Assembly (NCBI RefSeq): GCF_016735615.1
Contig: NZ_JAERSF010000005.1
Location: 186,001 to 250,000, forward strand
Direction: 5' to 3'
Length of the DNA: 64,000 nucleotides
DNA from: Flavobacterium tagetis
GTDB lineage: Bacteria; Bacteroidota; Bacteroidia; Flavobacteriales; Flavobacteriaceae
The notes beneath the pieces were generated by a model. The model saw nothing but the letters and a program-made list of their open reading frames with translations. It searched no databases and was not told the DNA's origin. Both the position numbers and the translations under genes were made by a program. The first letter of the stretch is position 1; every line of letters starts with the position of its first letter. Below, one piece after another: positions 16,569-25,548 of the stretch.

Positions 16569-17690
16569 TTGTCAAATTCTAATAAACAAACTAGCAGCAT
16601 ATCTGAAAAAGCTGGAATTTCACCTCCCGAAATCACCAATATTTCGGCTATCAATCAAATTAAAAGTAAACGCAAGCAGCAGCCCACTTCTCAAGAATTA
16701 ATTGATGGCATTTTAGACGGAAATCGAACTTCCCTTAGTCGCGCCATTACTTTAATTGAAAGCACCAATCCAGACCATTTTGATAAAGCTGGCGAAGTTA
16801 TTCAAGGTTGTTTATCTCATGCCAACAAATCAATTCGAATTGGAATTACAGGAGTTCCTGGCGTTGGGAAAAGTACTTTTATTGAGGCTTTTGGAAAACA
16901 TTTAACACAATTAGGAAAAAAAGTAGCGGTTTTGGCAGTTGACCCAAGCAGTTCACTTTCTCATGGAAGTATTTTGGGTGATAAAACCCGAATGGAAGAA
17001 TTGGTGAAAGATGAAAATGCTTTTATTCGTCCAAGTGCTTCTGGAGAAACTTTGGGTGGTGTAGCTCGAAAAACCCGAGAAACAATTATTTTGTGTGAAG
17101 CTGCAGGTTTTGATACCATTATTATCGAAACAGTCGGTGTTGGCCAAAGCGAAACTGCCGTTCACAGCATGGTCGATTTCTTTTTACTTTTAAAGATTTC
17201 TGGCGCAGGCGATGAACTTCAAGGGATTAAACGTGGCATTATGGAAATGGCAGATGCAATTGTCATTAACAAAGCTGACGGTGATAACGTGAAAAAGGCA
17301 AATCAGGCGAAAGTAGAATTTAATCGCGCTTTGCATTTATTTCCTCCAAAAAAGTCAAACTGGCAACCCAAAGTGACTACTTGTAGTTCAATAACAAAAG
17401 ATGGTATTTCTGAAGTTTGGAATACAATTTCAGATTATTTTGAAATGACTAAAGAAACGGGATTTTTCCAAGAAAAAAGAAATGAACAAAACCATTTCTG
17501 GATGATGGAAACCATCAACGAACAGCTAAAACAAAACTTCTATAACCAACCAGAAATCATTTCGCTTTTAGAAGAAAACAAAAAAGCAGTACAAAACAAT
17601 GAGATTTCATCTTTTGCAGCTGCTTCTGAGTTATTAAAATTGTATTTTAATAAAGGAGCAAAGGTTCAAAGTGACAAAGGTTCAAAGTAG
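16569..17690 (+). CDS. meaB: Methylmalonyl-CoA mutase-associated GTPase MeaB
   Basis: G-protein chaperone that loads and protects cobalamin on methylmalonyl-CoA mutase. Walker A is GVPGVGKST (about 99-107), with the DPSSSLSHGSILGDKTRM switch region and the NKADGDN guanine-specificity motif. The start is a TTG giving MSNSNKQTSS; no better in-frame Met fits the family N-terminus SEKAGISPPEITN. 373 aa. Its mutase subunits are at 58720-62255, far away. The final residues GAKVQSDKGSK are encoded by an intergenic repeat copy, as in the antiporter at 9819-12092. Confidence 0.94.
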   Translation: MSNSNKQTSSISEKAGISPPEITNISAINQIKSKRKQQPTSQELIDGILDGNRTSLSRAITLIESTNPDHFDKAGEVIQGCLSHANKSIRIGITGVPGVGKSTFIEAFGKHLTQLGKKVAVLAVDPSSSLSHGSILGDKTRMEELVKDENAFIRPSASGETLGGVARKTRETIILCEAAGFDTIIIETVGVGQSETAVHSMVDFFLLLKISGAGDELQGIKRGIMEMADAIVINKADGDNVKKANQAKVEFNRALHLFPPKKSNWQPKVTTCSSITKDGISEVWNTISDYFEMTKETGFFQEKRNEQNHFWMMETINEQLKQNFYNQPEIISLLEENKKAVQNNEISSFAAASELLKLYFNKGAKVQSDKGSK

Positions 17691-17709
17691 AAAAAAGTCG
17701 CTTTGCTCC
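17655..17709. repeat. AAAGGTTCAAAG-type repeat reaching into meaB
   Basis: GCAAAGGTTCAAAG and ACAAAGGTTCAAAG in tandem, with outer arms GGAGCAAAG (17655-17663) and CTTTGCTCC (17701-17709). Its first 36 bases are the 3' end of meaB. Confidence 0.8.
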
Positions 17710-17743
17710 TTTTAATTCCTCAATAATCTCGATACACAATCTT

Positions 17744-17768
17744 GTCAGTTCGAGCGGAGTCGAGAACC
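17744..17768. repeat. TTCGAG/CTCGAA-type intergenic repeat, half copy
   Basis: CAGTTCGAGCGGAGTCGAGAA, with CGAG words in both halves; a unit unlike the flanking repeats. Confidence 0.5.
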
Positions 17769-17800
17769 CGCAAAGCATTTCAATTTCACTAAAAAAGAAA

Positions 17801-17850
17801 AAGGTCCAAAGTAAAACCTTTGAACCTTTGTCGCTTTGTGCCTTTGAACC
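17801..17850. repeat. AAAGGTTCAAAG-type repeat, inverted partner
   Basis: CCTTTGAACCTTTGTCGC and CCTTTGAACCT; pairs with 17655-17690 and stops exactly at the stop codon of the LTA-synthase-like gene. Confidence 0.7.
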
Positions 17851-19787
17851 TATTTTTTAGGCCTAAGTTTATACTTACTTTCTTTATACAAATTTCCTGC
17901 CGTAATCACGTGTGCTAAAGCATCTTTTGCTAAATCTTCGTTCAGTTTCACAGGAACTAAAGTTGTATCGTTTTTAATTTCAAATTGAAGCGGTTTCAAG
18001 TTTGGTTGCATAATCACAACCTGATTTTCAACTCTAAACGCATTGATATCATTAAATTGCATAATAGATCTTCCTTGCACTTTTGGATCAAGTTTACTTA
18101 GATTTCTACCTACCATTGGAGTTTCGAATGGAAGTCCTAAATAACTTAGTAATGTCGGCGGAATATCAATTTGACTTGCCAATCTATCATAAACTGCTCC
18201 TTTTGGAACTCCTGGTCCCATGATAAATGCTGGAATATGGAATTTATTAATTGGCACTAAATTTTTACCATATGTTCTAGTATTGTGATCAGCAATTACA
18301 ATGAAAATCGTGTTTTTAAAGTAATCTTCTTTTTTAGCCAATTCAAAGAATTTCCCTATAGAGAAATCCGCATATTTCATGGCGTTATTTACCGTTGCAG
18401 GTTTTTTATCATAAGGTTTAATTCTTCCCGCTGGATATTCAAAAGGCTCATGATTAGAAGTCGAAAACATTAAAGAGAAAAACGGTTTGTTACCTTTTGA
18501 CTTAAAATATTGATTGGCTTTAGTTACCAAATCTTCATCAGAATAGCCCCAAGTTCCTTTAAAAGCATATTTATTTCCATCAGAATCAAAATCAGTTTGG
18601 TCTACGATGTCTGTAAAACCATTTCCGTTGAAAAATGAAGCCATGTTATCAAAATTGGCCATTCCGCCATAAATGAAACTCGTGTCGTAGCCTTTTTGTT
18701 TTAATGCGTCTGCCAATGTAAAAAATCCTTGCTGAGAGTTTCCAAGCTTTACAACACTTTCTGATGGCGAAGGTAAAAATCCCGTTACAACTGCTTCAAT
18801 TCCGCGGACACTTCTAGTTCCTGTGCAATACAAATTCGTAAACAGTAATCCTTCTTTAGATAATTTATCAAATTCAGGAGTTAATGGTTTTCCTCCTAAA
18901 ATCCCAACATATTCTGCACCTAAACTTTCTTGTAGAAAAATCACCAAATTGTATGGCTTTTTCATGACAGAATCTGGTTGCTGAACATGCAAAAACGGAA
19001 TATCTTTATCTGTAAAATCGTTTGGACCAGCAATCATGTATTTTTTTACACGAGCAATAGCTTCAGCTTCATCCATTTTACCATACATTTTAGTATTTCC
19101 TTCATTTTTGATTGAATACGCTGCAAAAGCAACAGTGTAAAATGAATTTAATCCCAACGTATTGGTTAACTGATCTGTAGAAAAAACAGCATTACTGGCA
19201 TTAATAGGACGTTTTGAAGTCAGACTTGAACGTGCTCCGAAAAACAATAAAAAAGCCACTAATGGAAATACCATTAATTTGAATTTATAATCTGTACTTG
19301 TGGTATAGAATAATTGTTTCCCTTTTTTGAAAGCAAAATAAATTACAACTCCAAGAATTAAAAAAGTCACAATAATTGAAGTCAGATAGCTTTTTAAAAG
19401 CATTCCAACTACTTCTTTGGGATAAATAAGATAATCTAAGAAAATCTTATTTGGGCGCGTATCATATTGTTTTACAAAATCTGGTGAAGCTAATTCTACA
19501 AAAAGAATTAAAAACAGAAACAGAAAACTGTAAATTACCAGAAATTTATTGGTAAACTTTATCGCTTTATTCGGCAGAAAAGTAATTAACAATGCTGGAA
19601 GAAACGACAAATAACAAAGCAATATCAAATCCATTCGAAGACCGATTGGAAAAATATACCAGAAATCTGGCGTCTGCACTACTCTTTCTTTAAAAAGAAA
19701 AAATAAAAAGATTCGGCTTAAAGTGGTTATCAATAATCCGATTAATATAAAACTGAAAATAGGTTTTAAGAAACGTAAATTTTTCAT
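17850..19787 (-). CDS. LTA synthase family / sulfatase-fold membrane protein
   Basis: Five N-terminal helices within residues 1-155, then an extracytoplasmic alkaline-phosphatase-fold domain (about 255-600). Metal and catalytic candidates are E in LQESLGAEYVG, the Thr in CTGTRSVRG, NHEPF and ADHNTRTYG. LtaS relatives add phosphoglycerol or phosphoethanolamine to envelope polymers; a Gram-negative flavobacterium has no lipoteichoic acid, so a lipid or glycan phosphotransfer role is more likely. 645 aa is normal. Head of a two-gene stretch with the small acidic protein gene upstream (37 bases). Confidence 0.88.
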   Translation of the reverse strand: MKNLRFLKPIFSFILIGLLITTLSRIFLFFLFKERVVQTPDFWYIFPIGLRMDLILLCYLSFLPALLITFLPNKAIKFTNKFLVIYSFLFLFLILFVELASPDFVKQYDTRPNKIFLDYLIYPKEVVGMLLKSYLTSIIVTFLILGVVIYFAFKKGKQLFYTTSTDYKFKLMVFPLVAFLLFFGARSSLTSKRPINASNAVFSTDQLTNTLGLNSFYTVAFAAYSIKNEGNTKMYGKMDEAEAIARVKKYMIAGPNDFTDKDIPFLHVQQPDSVMKKPYNLVIFLQESLGAEYVGILGGKPLTPEFDKLSKEGLLFTNLYCTGTRSVRGIEAVVTGFLPSPSESVVKLGNSQQGFFTLADALKQKGYDTSFIYGGMANFDNMASFFNGNGFTDIVDQTDFDSDGNKYAFKGTWGYSDEDLVTKANQYFKSKGNKPFFSLMFSTSNHEPFEYPAGRIKPYDKKPATVNNAMKYADFSIGKFFELAKKEDYFKNTIFIVIADHNTRTYGKNLVPINKFHIPAFIMGPGVPKGAVYDRLASQIDIPPTLLSYLGLPFETPMVGRNLSKLDPKVQGRSIMQFNDINAFRVENQVVIMQPNLKPLQFEIKNDTTLVPVKLNEDLAKDALAHVITAGNLYKESKYKLRPKK

Positions 19788-19824
19788 TAAATATAGTATA
19801 AGAACGTAAGATTAGAAAAACAAA

Positions 19825-20052
19825 TTACTCTTCGTAGCGGTTGATTTCTCTGTCATAGAACTCGTTAGCTTTTTCAATTAAACCTTCCATTTCGGCGTTT
19901 AATTCAGCTTCGTCTAGATCTTCTGCTTCTTCTAAAAATTCAACCTCATCATCTTTCAAATTGATAATGAATCTTGGATAATCTAGGTGAATGATAAAAA
20001 TATCATCTGGAAAATCAGTATTATCTCCAAGTAAAAATTTAGGTAATTCCAT
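19825..20052 (-). CDS. Small acidic conserved protein
   Basis: 75 aa, very acidic in its second half (residues 34-60 rich in Glu/Asp, e.g. EFLEEAEDLDEAELNAEME), with a short beta-rich start (IFIIHLDYPRFIINL). No signal peptide or helix in the membrane. I recognise it only as a small protein type found in flavobacteria; no function can be given. It lies 37 bases before the LTA-synthase-like gene on the same strand. Confidence 0.75.
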   Translation of the reverse strand: MELPKFLLGDNTDFPDDIFIIHLDYPRFIINLKDDEVEFLEEAEDLDEAELNAEMEGLIEKANEFYDREINRYEE

Positions 20053-20083
20053 GTTTATTTATTTTTTAATGGTTATTATTTTC

Positions 20084-20101
20084 AGCCACAGATCTGTGGC
20101 T
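20084..20101. repeat. Perfect 18-bp palindrome, minimal GCCACAGAT repeat
   Basis: AGCCACAGATCTGTGGCT, the outer ends of the GCCACAGATT...AATCTGTGGC family without the centre. No T-tract on the minus strand, so not a standard terminator for the MATE gene. Confidence 0.75.
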
Positions 20102-20118
20102 TATTTTTCTATTCAAAT

Positions 20119-21504
20119 TTAGTCATTTGAAACTGAATCGATAATCAATCTCTTTGTCAAGTAATGAAAACGAATGTACAGACAAATCGCTGCCGCGGTT
20201 AATCCTGCCAAAAGTCCAACCCAAACACCTTGAGCCTTCAATTCGGTGTGTTCTCCTAAGTAATACGAAATCGGAAAACCAATAACCCAATAAGCTACAA
20301 AGGTAATATACATTGGAACTTTTACATCTTGTAATCCGCGTAATGCTCCTAAAACCACAACTTGAATTCCGTCAGAAATCTGGAAAATTGCCGCAATTAA
20401 AAGCAGTTTTGAAGCAATGGCAATTACTTCTTCATTATCTAAAATCTGTCCTGTATTTTCCATATTCAAGAAAATATACGGCAGATAATCATGAAAAGCA
20501 ATAAAGAAAATTGCAAAAACAGTTTCTAAAATTATAGCAAGGAGGAAAATAGAACGCGCTACAACAATCAGCTTTTTATAATCCATCAGCCCTCTTTGAT
20601 TACTTACACGCACCATAGAAGTCACGCTTAATCCCATTGCAAACATAAAAGTCATCGATGCCAAACTCAAAGCTATTTGATTTGCTGCCTGACTTGTTTT
20701 CCCGATATTTCCGCAAAGCCATATTGAAGCCGTAAATAAAACTACTTCAAAAAGCATCTGCATCGCAGAAGGAAATCCGATACTGATAATCTTGTTTATG
20801 GTTGCCTTTTTTATTTCATTAAAACTAAAACCTTTAAAAAAACGCTTTAAGTCGTCTCTTCTTGAAAGCATAATATGCATGAACATTACCAAAAATATTC
20901 TTGAAATCACAGTTCCTAAAGCGGCACCGATAATTCCCATTTTTGGAAAAATCCAAATACCATAAATCAAAACATAGTTTATACCAACGTGAAGAACGTT
21001 TGCCATTACCATGGCATACATTGAGTATTTGGTCAATGACATTCCGTCTGCAAATTGTTTATAGCCCTGGTACATTACCAACGGAATCAAAGAAAAAGCT
21101 ACCCAGCCTAAATAGGGTTTTGCCAACACAATTACATCCGCTGGTTGTTTTAGCAATTCCATAATTGGTTTGGCAAACATAATTACAGTAAAAAGCAGCA
21201 ATCCTAGAATTGTACATAGAAATAATCCATGATGAAAAGCAGAGCGAATTTTAGTATCATTTTTCTCTGCATCACCTTCGGCAACAATTGGCGTAATTGC
21301 TGTAGAAAAACCAATTCCTAAAGACATGGCAATAAAAATCATACTATTTCCAAGCGAAACCGCCGCCAGTTCTGTACTTCCGATTTTACCAACCATTATA
21401 TTATCGACAATACCAATTAAAGTATGCCCGACCATTCCTAAAATAACAGGATATGCCAGTCTTAAATTATACGAAAACTCTTTGGTGTACTGCTTTAAAT
21501 TCAC
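20119..21504 (-). CDS. MATE-family multidrug/cation efflux transporter
   Basis: Twelve-helix H+ or Na+ antiporter that exports drugs or cationic compounds. Family hallmarks: LAYPVILGMVGHTLIGIVDNIMVGKIGSTELAA-like first helices, and the mirrored second half. The frame is open up to base 21576, but a -7 promoter element (TATCTTTG) at 21524-21531 lies inside that extension, so I use the GTG at 21504, which gives V/MNLKQYTKEFSYNLRLAYP and 461 aa, the normal length. If the longer start were right it would add 24 residues of no family likeness. Confidence 0.9.
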   Translation of the reverse strand: MNLKQYTKEFSYNLRLAYPVILGMVGHTLIGIVDNIMVGKIGSTELAAVSLGNSMIFIAMSLGIGFSTAITPIVAEGDAEKNDTKIRSAFHHGLFLCTILGLLLFTVIMFAKPIMELLKQPADVIVLAKPYLGWVAFSLIPLVMYQGYKQFADGMSLTKYSMYAMVMANVLHVGINYVLIYGIWIFPKMGIIGAALGTVISRIFLVMFMHIMLSRRDDLKRFFKGFSFNEIKKATINKIISIGFPSAMQMLFEVVLFTASIWLCGNIGKTSQAANQIALSLASMTFMFAMGLSVTSMVRVSNQRGLMDYKKLIVVARSIFLLAIILETVFAIFFIAFHDYLPYIFLNMENTGQILDNEEVIAIASKLLLIAAIFQISDGIQVVVLGALRGLQDVKVPMYITFVAYWVIGFPISYYLGEHTELKAQGVWVGLLAGLTAAAICLYIRFHYLTKRLIIDSVSND

Positions 21505-21523
21505 TTCTATTCTATTTTGTGCG

Positions 21524-21531
21524 CAAAGATA
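21524..21531 (-). promoter_or_regulatory. -7 promoter element for the MATE gene
   Basis: TATCTTTG on the minus strand, 19 bases before the GTG start. Confidence 0.5.
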
Positions 21532-21693
21532 GTCAGAAGCTTCGAATTCTATCCTATCTATAAAAATATATCCCAATTTTAAGACAAAAATAAGACGAAC
21601 TCAATATTATGTAACGATTTTTAAAAATTGTATAACAAACTCCAAACGCCTCCAATATAATTTTACATTATAGAAATTTCAAAAATATAAGCC

Positions 21694-22215
21694 ATGAAAA
21701 AATTACAGATGTTATGCCTAGCTGCTTTCACATTTTTATTTGCCAACACCACATTTGCTCAAGAAACAGAAGCAACAAATTACGATCAAGGTTTTAGATT
21801 AGGTTTTGGCTTAAATGGGGGATTGCCAACCGACAATGATTACGACTGGTCTCTTGGGGGAGACGTTCGTTTACAGTATGATCTTTCCAAAAAAACATCT
21901 TTGACCTTAACTACAGGATTTACGAATTTATTTAACGGTAAAAAAGATGCTGCCGGAAATGACATTAAAGATCTTGGTTTTATTCCAGCCAAAGCAGGTT
22001 TTAAGGCTTTTGTCTTAAAAGATCAATTTTATGTTTTAGGAGAACTGGGTGCCGGTTTTGCAGTAACAAATGGTTACAATCAAACCACATTTTTATGGGC
22101 TCCAGGAATTGGCTATGCCAATAAGTACATTGATTTAAGTGTTCGTTACGAAGATTATCATGACTTTAGAACCAATCAAGTAGCATTGCGTGTTGCTTAT
22201 GGTTTTAAACTATAA
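21694..22215 (+). CDS. Secreted outer-membrane beta-barrel protein
   Basis: Signal peptide in residues 1-22 with cleavage after TTFAQ. The 150-residue remainder is made of short amphipathic strands with Gly/Tyr turns (QGFRLGFGLNGG, VRLQYDLSKKTSLTLTTGF) and ends in ALRVAYGFKL, typical of a small 8-strand barrel (OMP_b-brl group). Function unknown. Single gene followed by a strong terminator. Confidence 0.8.
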   Translation: MKKLQMLCLAAFTFLFANTTFAQETEATNYDQGFRLGFGLNGGLPTDNDYDWSLGGDVRLQYDLSKKTSLTLTTGFTNLFNGKKDAAGNDIKDLGFIPAKAGFKAFVLKDQFYVLGELGAGFAVTNGYNQTTFLWAPGIGYANKYIDLSVRYEDYHDFRTNQVALRVAYGFKL

Positions 22216-22248
22216 AAAATAGGTTTAATTTATTATTTTGTTTTTGGT

Positions 22249-22284
22249 AAAAACCCGACAGCTTATACAGTTGTCGGGTTTTTT
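22249..22284 (+). terminator. Rho-independent terminator
   Basis: Stem AAAAACCCGACA / TGTCGGGTTTTT, loop GCTTATACAGT, followed by T-rich sequence. Shares its CCCGACA core with the one at 25471-25506. Confidence 0.9.
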
Positions 22285-22380
22285 ATTTTATGCCATTGGT
22301 CAAAAGAAAAGTGCTAGTAGTCAAATGATTTTTTGGGATTGATTTAGAACGCGGTAATTCGCAGAAAAATTAATCAAATC

Positions 22381-23316
22381 ATGAACAAAACAATCTTTTA
22401 TCTATCGCAACTTTTTCTTTTTTTACTGGCTACTCTTGCTGCACGTTCACAATCGGGAATTTCAGGTGAATTTAAAGTCGATTATGTGCCTTTTTCTAAA
22501 TATGTAAGGCCAATCGACAGTACTAAGACAAATGCCGAAAGTAATTTTAAAAGAGTGCAACTAGCTTTTGAAGTACCACTATCTTTAAAAATGGATAAAT
22601 ACGATCACCCCAAACTATGGTCGGTATTTTTTAATAGCAGTTATGCCAAAATGGAAAACAGAAACTACAATATTCAAGATCTTCCAGTAACATTTCAAGG
22701 CGGATTTCCAGATGAATTGCTCAATACACAAATTGGAGTCAAGCATTTGCGTTCCATTTCTTCTTCTTGGTCGTTGTTAATAATGGCTTCTGTAGGCGTT
22801 TATACAGACATGGTCGAAATTAATAAAGATGATGTCCTGCTCCAAGGAGGAATTCTTTTTATCAAACAATTTAATCCTAAACTGGCTTTGGGTGCAGGTC
22901 CGGTATTGACTAATAGTTTTGGTGTGCCGATGGTTCTTCCGGGAATTTATTTTAACTGGGAATCTACTGGAGCTCTACATTTTAAAGTTGCTTTTCCAGA
23001 AGGTTTAGAAATAGGCTATCGAATGTCTGATAGTTTTGACTTAAAAGCAGTAGCCGAAATAAGCGGAATGACAGCTGAAACCAAAATTGGAAATAAATCT
23101 ACATTACTAGGTTATCAGCAAATAATTGCAGGTTTAAGACCTCAGATAAAATTTGGAAAACACTGGATTTTAGAACCAACTGGTGGAACTACTCTTGTTC
23201 GAAGCTTTTCGACAACAAACCGAAAAATTAAAGAAATCTTTAAAGAAAAAGATATTGCAGATCCAAGATTCACCACTACTTTTTATGGCGCAATAGCTCT
23301 AAAATGGAAATTCTAG
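22381..23316 (+). CDS. DUF6268-like outer-membrane protein
   Basis: Signal peptide (residues 1-23, ending AARSQ) then about 290 residues of alternating strands ending in FYGAIALKWKF, an outer-membrane barrel end. Resembles the DUF6268 family of Bacteroidota; no function known. It is convergent with the LytTR response-regulator gene, with only 2 bases between the two stops. Confidence 0.75.
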   Translation: MNKTIFYLSQLFLFLLATLAARSQSGISGEFKVDYVPFSKYVRPIDSTKTNAESNFKRVQLAFEVPLSLKMDKYDHPKLWSVFFNSSYAKMENRNYNIQDLPVTFQGGFPDELLNTQIGVKHLRSISSSWSLLIMASVGVYTDMVEINKDDVLLQGGILFIKQFNPKLALGAGPVLTNSFGVPMVLPGIYFNWESTGALHFKVAFPEGLEIGYRMSDSFDLKAVAEISGMTAETKIGNKSTLLGYQQIIAGLRPQIKFGKHWILEPTGGTTLVRSFSTTNRKIKEIFKEKDIADPRFTTTFYGAIALKWKF

Positions 23317-23318
23317 AG

Positions 23319-24032
23319 CTATCTGCTAAGTAAGTTTTTATAGACTACCTCTTTCAATAATTCCTCACGGCGTGTTCTTGAAATAGGTAGTTCTTGTCCT
23401 TTTATAAATAAGCGTCCGCCAGAAATAGAATCTATATGCGTAACATTTACCAAAAATGATTTATGGATTCGAAAGAAAATTTCTTTAGGAAGTGTTTCTT
23501 CTAATGAAATCATCGTCTGATGAATAATCAGCACTTTATCTTTAAAATGAAGTTTGGCGTAATTTTGCATTCCTTCAATATACAAAATATCGATCCAAGA
23601 AATTTTCTGAAATCCATCTTCCTGACGGACATATAAAAAAGGATCTAATTGACTTTGCTTTGGCGAATTCAACATTTGATACCATTGCTTTGCTTTTAAT
23701 GAAGCCTGATAAAAACGCTGAAAAGTAATCGGCTTTAATAAATAATCTACAACCTGAAGGCGATATCCGTCTAAAGCATGTTCCGAATACGCGGTTGTAA
23801 AAATCACCAATGGTGGATTCTCTAAAGATTCTAAAAATTCCAATCCAGACAAATACGGCATGTTTATATCCAGAAATAATAAATCTATCGCTTTTTCTTG
23901 AAGAAATGAAGTTGCTTCAAGAGCCGAAGCGCAAGTTCCAACAGTTTCGAGGAAATCAATTTTAGAAACAAAATCTGCTATTCCGTTTCTTGCTATAGGT
24001 TCGTCATCTATTATGAGGCATTTCATGTTCAT
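23319..24032 (-). CDS. LytTR-family response regulator
   Basis: REC domain at about 3-115 with the phosphorylated Asp in LLFLDINMP (D53-55 region) and the conserved Lys in DYLLKPI, then a LytTR DNA-binding domain at about 138-237 (YIEGMQNYAKLHF, RIHKSFLVNV). Partner of the histidine kinase encoded just upstream on the same strand; the 218-base gap between them is filled with repeats. 237 aa is typical. Confidence 0.93.
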   Translation of the reverse strand: MNMKCLIIDDEPIARNGIADFVSKIDFLETVGTCASALEATSFLQEKAIDLLFLDINMPYLSGLEFLESLENPPLVIFTTAYSEHALDGYRLQVVDYLLKPITFQRFYQASLKAKQWYQMLNSPKQSQLDPFLYVRQEDGFQKISWIDILYIEGMQNYAKLHFKDKVLIIHQTMISLEETLPKEIFFRIHKSFLVNVTHIDSISGGRLFIKGQELPISRTRREELLKEVVYKNLLSR

Positions 24033-24065
24033 AGTTTTTTTATTTCTGGTTTGATGATTTTTGTA

Positions 24066-24092
24066 AATCCTTTTAATCCTTTAATCTGTGGC
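24066..24092. repeat. Half copy of the AATCTGTGGC repeat
   Basis: Tandem AATCCTTT words ending in AATCTGTGGC; no left arm is seen. Confidence 0.5.
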
Positions 24093-24103
24093 TAAAAATT
24101 TAA

Positions 24104-24189
24104 CCGCAAAGAGCGCAATCCCGATAGCTATCGGGATACGCAAAGTTCGCAAAGTTTTAAGTCTTAAAAGGATGCAAAGATCACAAAGC
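24104..24189. repeat. GCAAAG word array with a perfect 20-bp palindrome
   Basis: CGCAAAG and GCAAAGAT words surround the palindrome at 24118-24137, whose half-site is ATCCCGATAG. Lies between the histidine kinase and its response regulator. Confidence 0.65.
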
Positions 24190-24216
24190 AGTATGTTAAG
24201 ATTCTACAGATAAAAA

Positions 24217-24244
24217 ATTCGTGCTAATTCGTGCAATTAGTGGC
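24217..24244. repeat. Half copy of the ATTCGTG...GTGGC repeat
   Basis: Two AATTCGTGC words followed by AATTAGTGGC, directly after the kinase stop codon on the minus strand; like 16491-16508. Confidence 0.5.
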
Positions 24245-24250
24245 AAAAAA

Positions 24251-25300
24251 TCATTTCAAATCTAGAGTCACTTCAACGGTAAAATCAGAATCGGTTTTGT
24301 GGATAACTAATTTGTGTTTTTCAGGATATTGTATTTCTAGCCTTTTCTTTACATTCTCTAAACCTAATCCTTGATTTTTTGACGGTATTTTATATTGCTC
24401 CGTATACGAATTTTCAATTTTAAAATTTAGCTGATGATTTACTTGCTCGCAAGACAAATGCACAAATCCTTTTTGATTTGGAAGTCGGGAAACGTGTTTA
24501 AAAGCATTTTCTATCAAAGGAACTAGAAGCAATGGCGCGATTTGAAGTTGTCCGTCTTCAATATTCCATTTACTTTTTACTTCCAATTCATTTCCCCAAC
24601 GGGTTTCTTCAACAGCAATTAAATCTTTTAAATATTTAATTTCAAGATGCAAGGACACATATTCCTTATTACATTCGTACAATTGATAACGCAAAATATC
24701 CGAAAACTGAACCAATAAATCTGAAGCTAACTTTACATCGCTTTGCATCAGAATATGAATATGGTTCAAAACATTAAACATTAAATGCGGATTGATCTGA
24801 TCTTGCAAAATCTTGATTTGAGCTTCTAAATGAACCTGCTGCAATTGCGCGTGATTTTTTTCGATAACGCTGTGTTCCTGATAAAATCGAAGTCCGCAAG
24901 CAGTGCCACAAATTAAAATCGCTGATGGAATATTACCATAAAATCGCGCCCATAAAAAATGAAGAGAGTCAACATCTGCTGCTTCAGGATATGCCCTTCT
25001 TCTCATAGCCGAATCTGAAAAAACAATATAAATCAATGACAGACAAAATGCTAAAAGAAGCACAACAACAACGCTTTGTACTGCAAACCAACTCATCTTA
25101 TTTTGTTTTAGCGCTTTAGGAAGTATAACATCACTTAAAATATGAGCTAAAACGGCAGAAGAAAACAAAACTAAAATAGCCTGAATCGTAGCCGTCAAAA
25201 AATCGTAATCTTCGATCATCTGCGCCCAAATCGTGATGCCTAATAAGCTCCAAAAAAAGACTAAAAATATCCAATGCCTATTTTTACTGATTGCAATCAT
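24251..25300 (-). CDS. LytS/YehU-type sensor histidine kinase
   Basis: Four hydrophobic helices in residues 8-145, a short linker coil, then the His_kinase domain with the phospho-accepting His in DQINPHLMFNVLNHI (about 192) and an ATPase domain with N-box IENAFKHV and G-box GLGLENVKKRL. There is no large extracytoplasmic sensor, so the signal is probably sensed in the membrane. Upstream of the LytTR regulator gene on the same strand, its likely partner. 349 aa is normal for the family. Confidence 0.93.
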   Translation of the reverse strand: MIAISKNRHWIFLVFFWSLLGITIWAQMIEDYDFLTATIQAILVLFSSAVLAHILSDVILPKALKQNKMSWFAVQSVVVVLLLAFCLSLIYIVFSDSAMRRRAYPEAADVDSLHFLWARFYGNIPSAILICGTACGLRFYQEHSVIEKNHAQLQQVHLEAQIKILQDQINPHLMFNVLNHIHILMQSDVKLASDLLVQFSDILRYQLYECNKEYVSLHLEIKYLKDLIAVEETRWGNELEVKSKWNIEDGQLQIAPLLLVPLIENAFKHVSRLPNQKGFVHLSCEQVNHQLNFKIENSYTEQYKIPSKNQGLGLENVKKRLEIQYPEKHKLVIHKTDSDFTVEVTLDLK

Positions 25301-25470
25301 TTAATAATAATTTATTGAGAAAATTTAACTCCAAAAGTAGTCCTATATTTTTTAAACAAACAGCAAAGAAGCACAAACCATAAGTATTATTGAAATCAAT
25401 TTGACGAACTACATTTTTCTGTTGACCAATGGAATTTATAAAAGCAGTTTAAAAATTTTCGGATATAAAA

Positions 25471-25506
25471 TAAACCCGACAGGTTTTAAAAAACCTGTCG
25501 GGTTTA
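25471..25506 (-). terminator. Terminator after the PPK2 gene
   Basis: Near-perfect hairpin, TAAACCCGACAGGTTTT against its complement, with a tight centre. It lies 43 bases past the PPK2 stop. Confidence 0.88.
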
Positions 25507-25548
25507 CAAAAAAAATTATATCATTGACTAATTATCTCAATTATCAAA

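Noticed and set aside
20084..20101. Terminator for the MATE gene
   Set aside because: Perfect palindrome but no T-tract on the minus strand; better seen as a minimal GCCACAGAT repeat.
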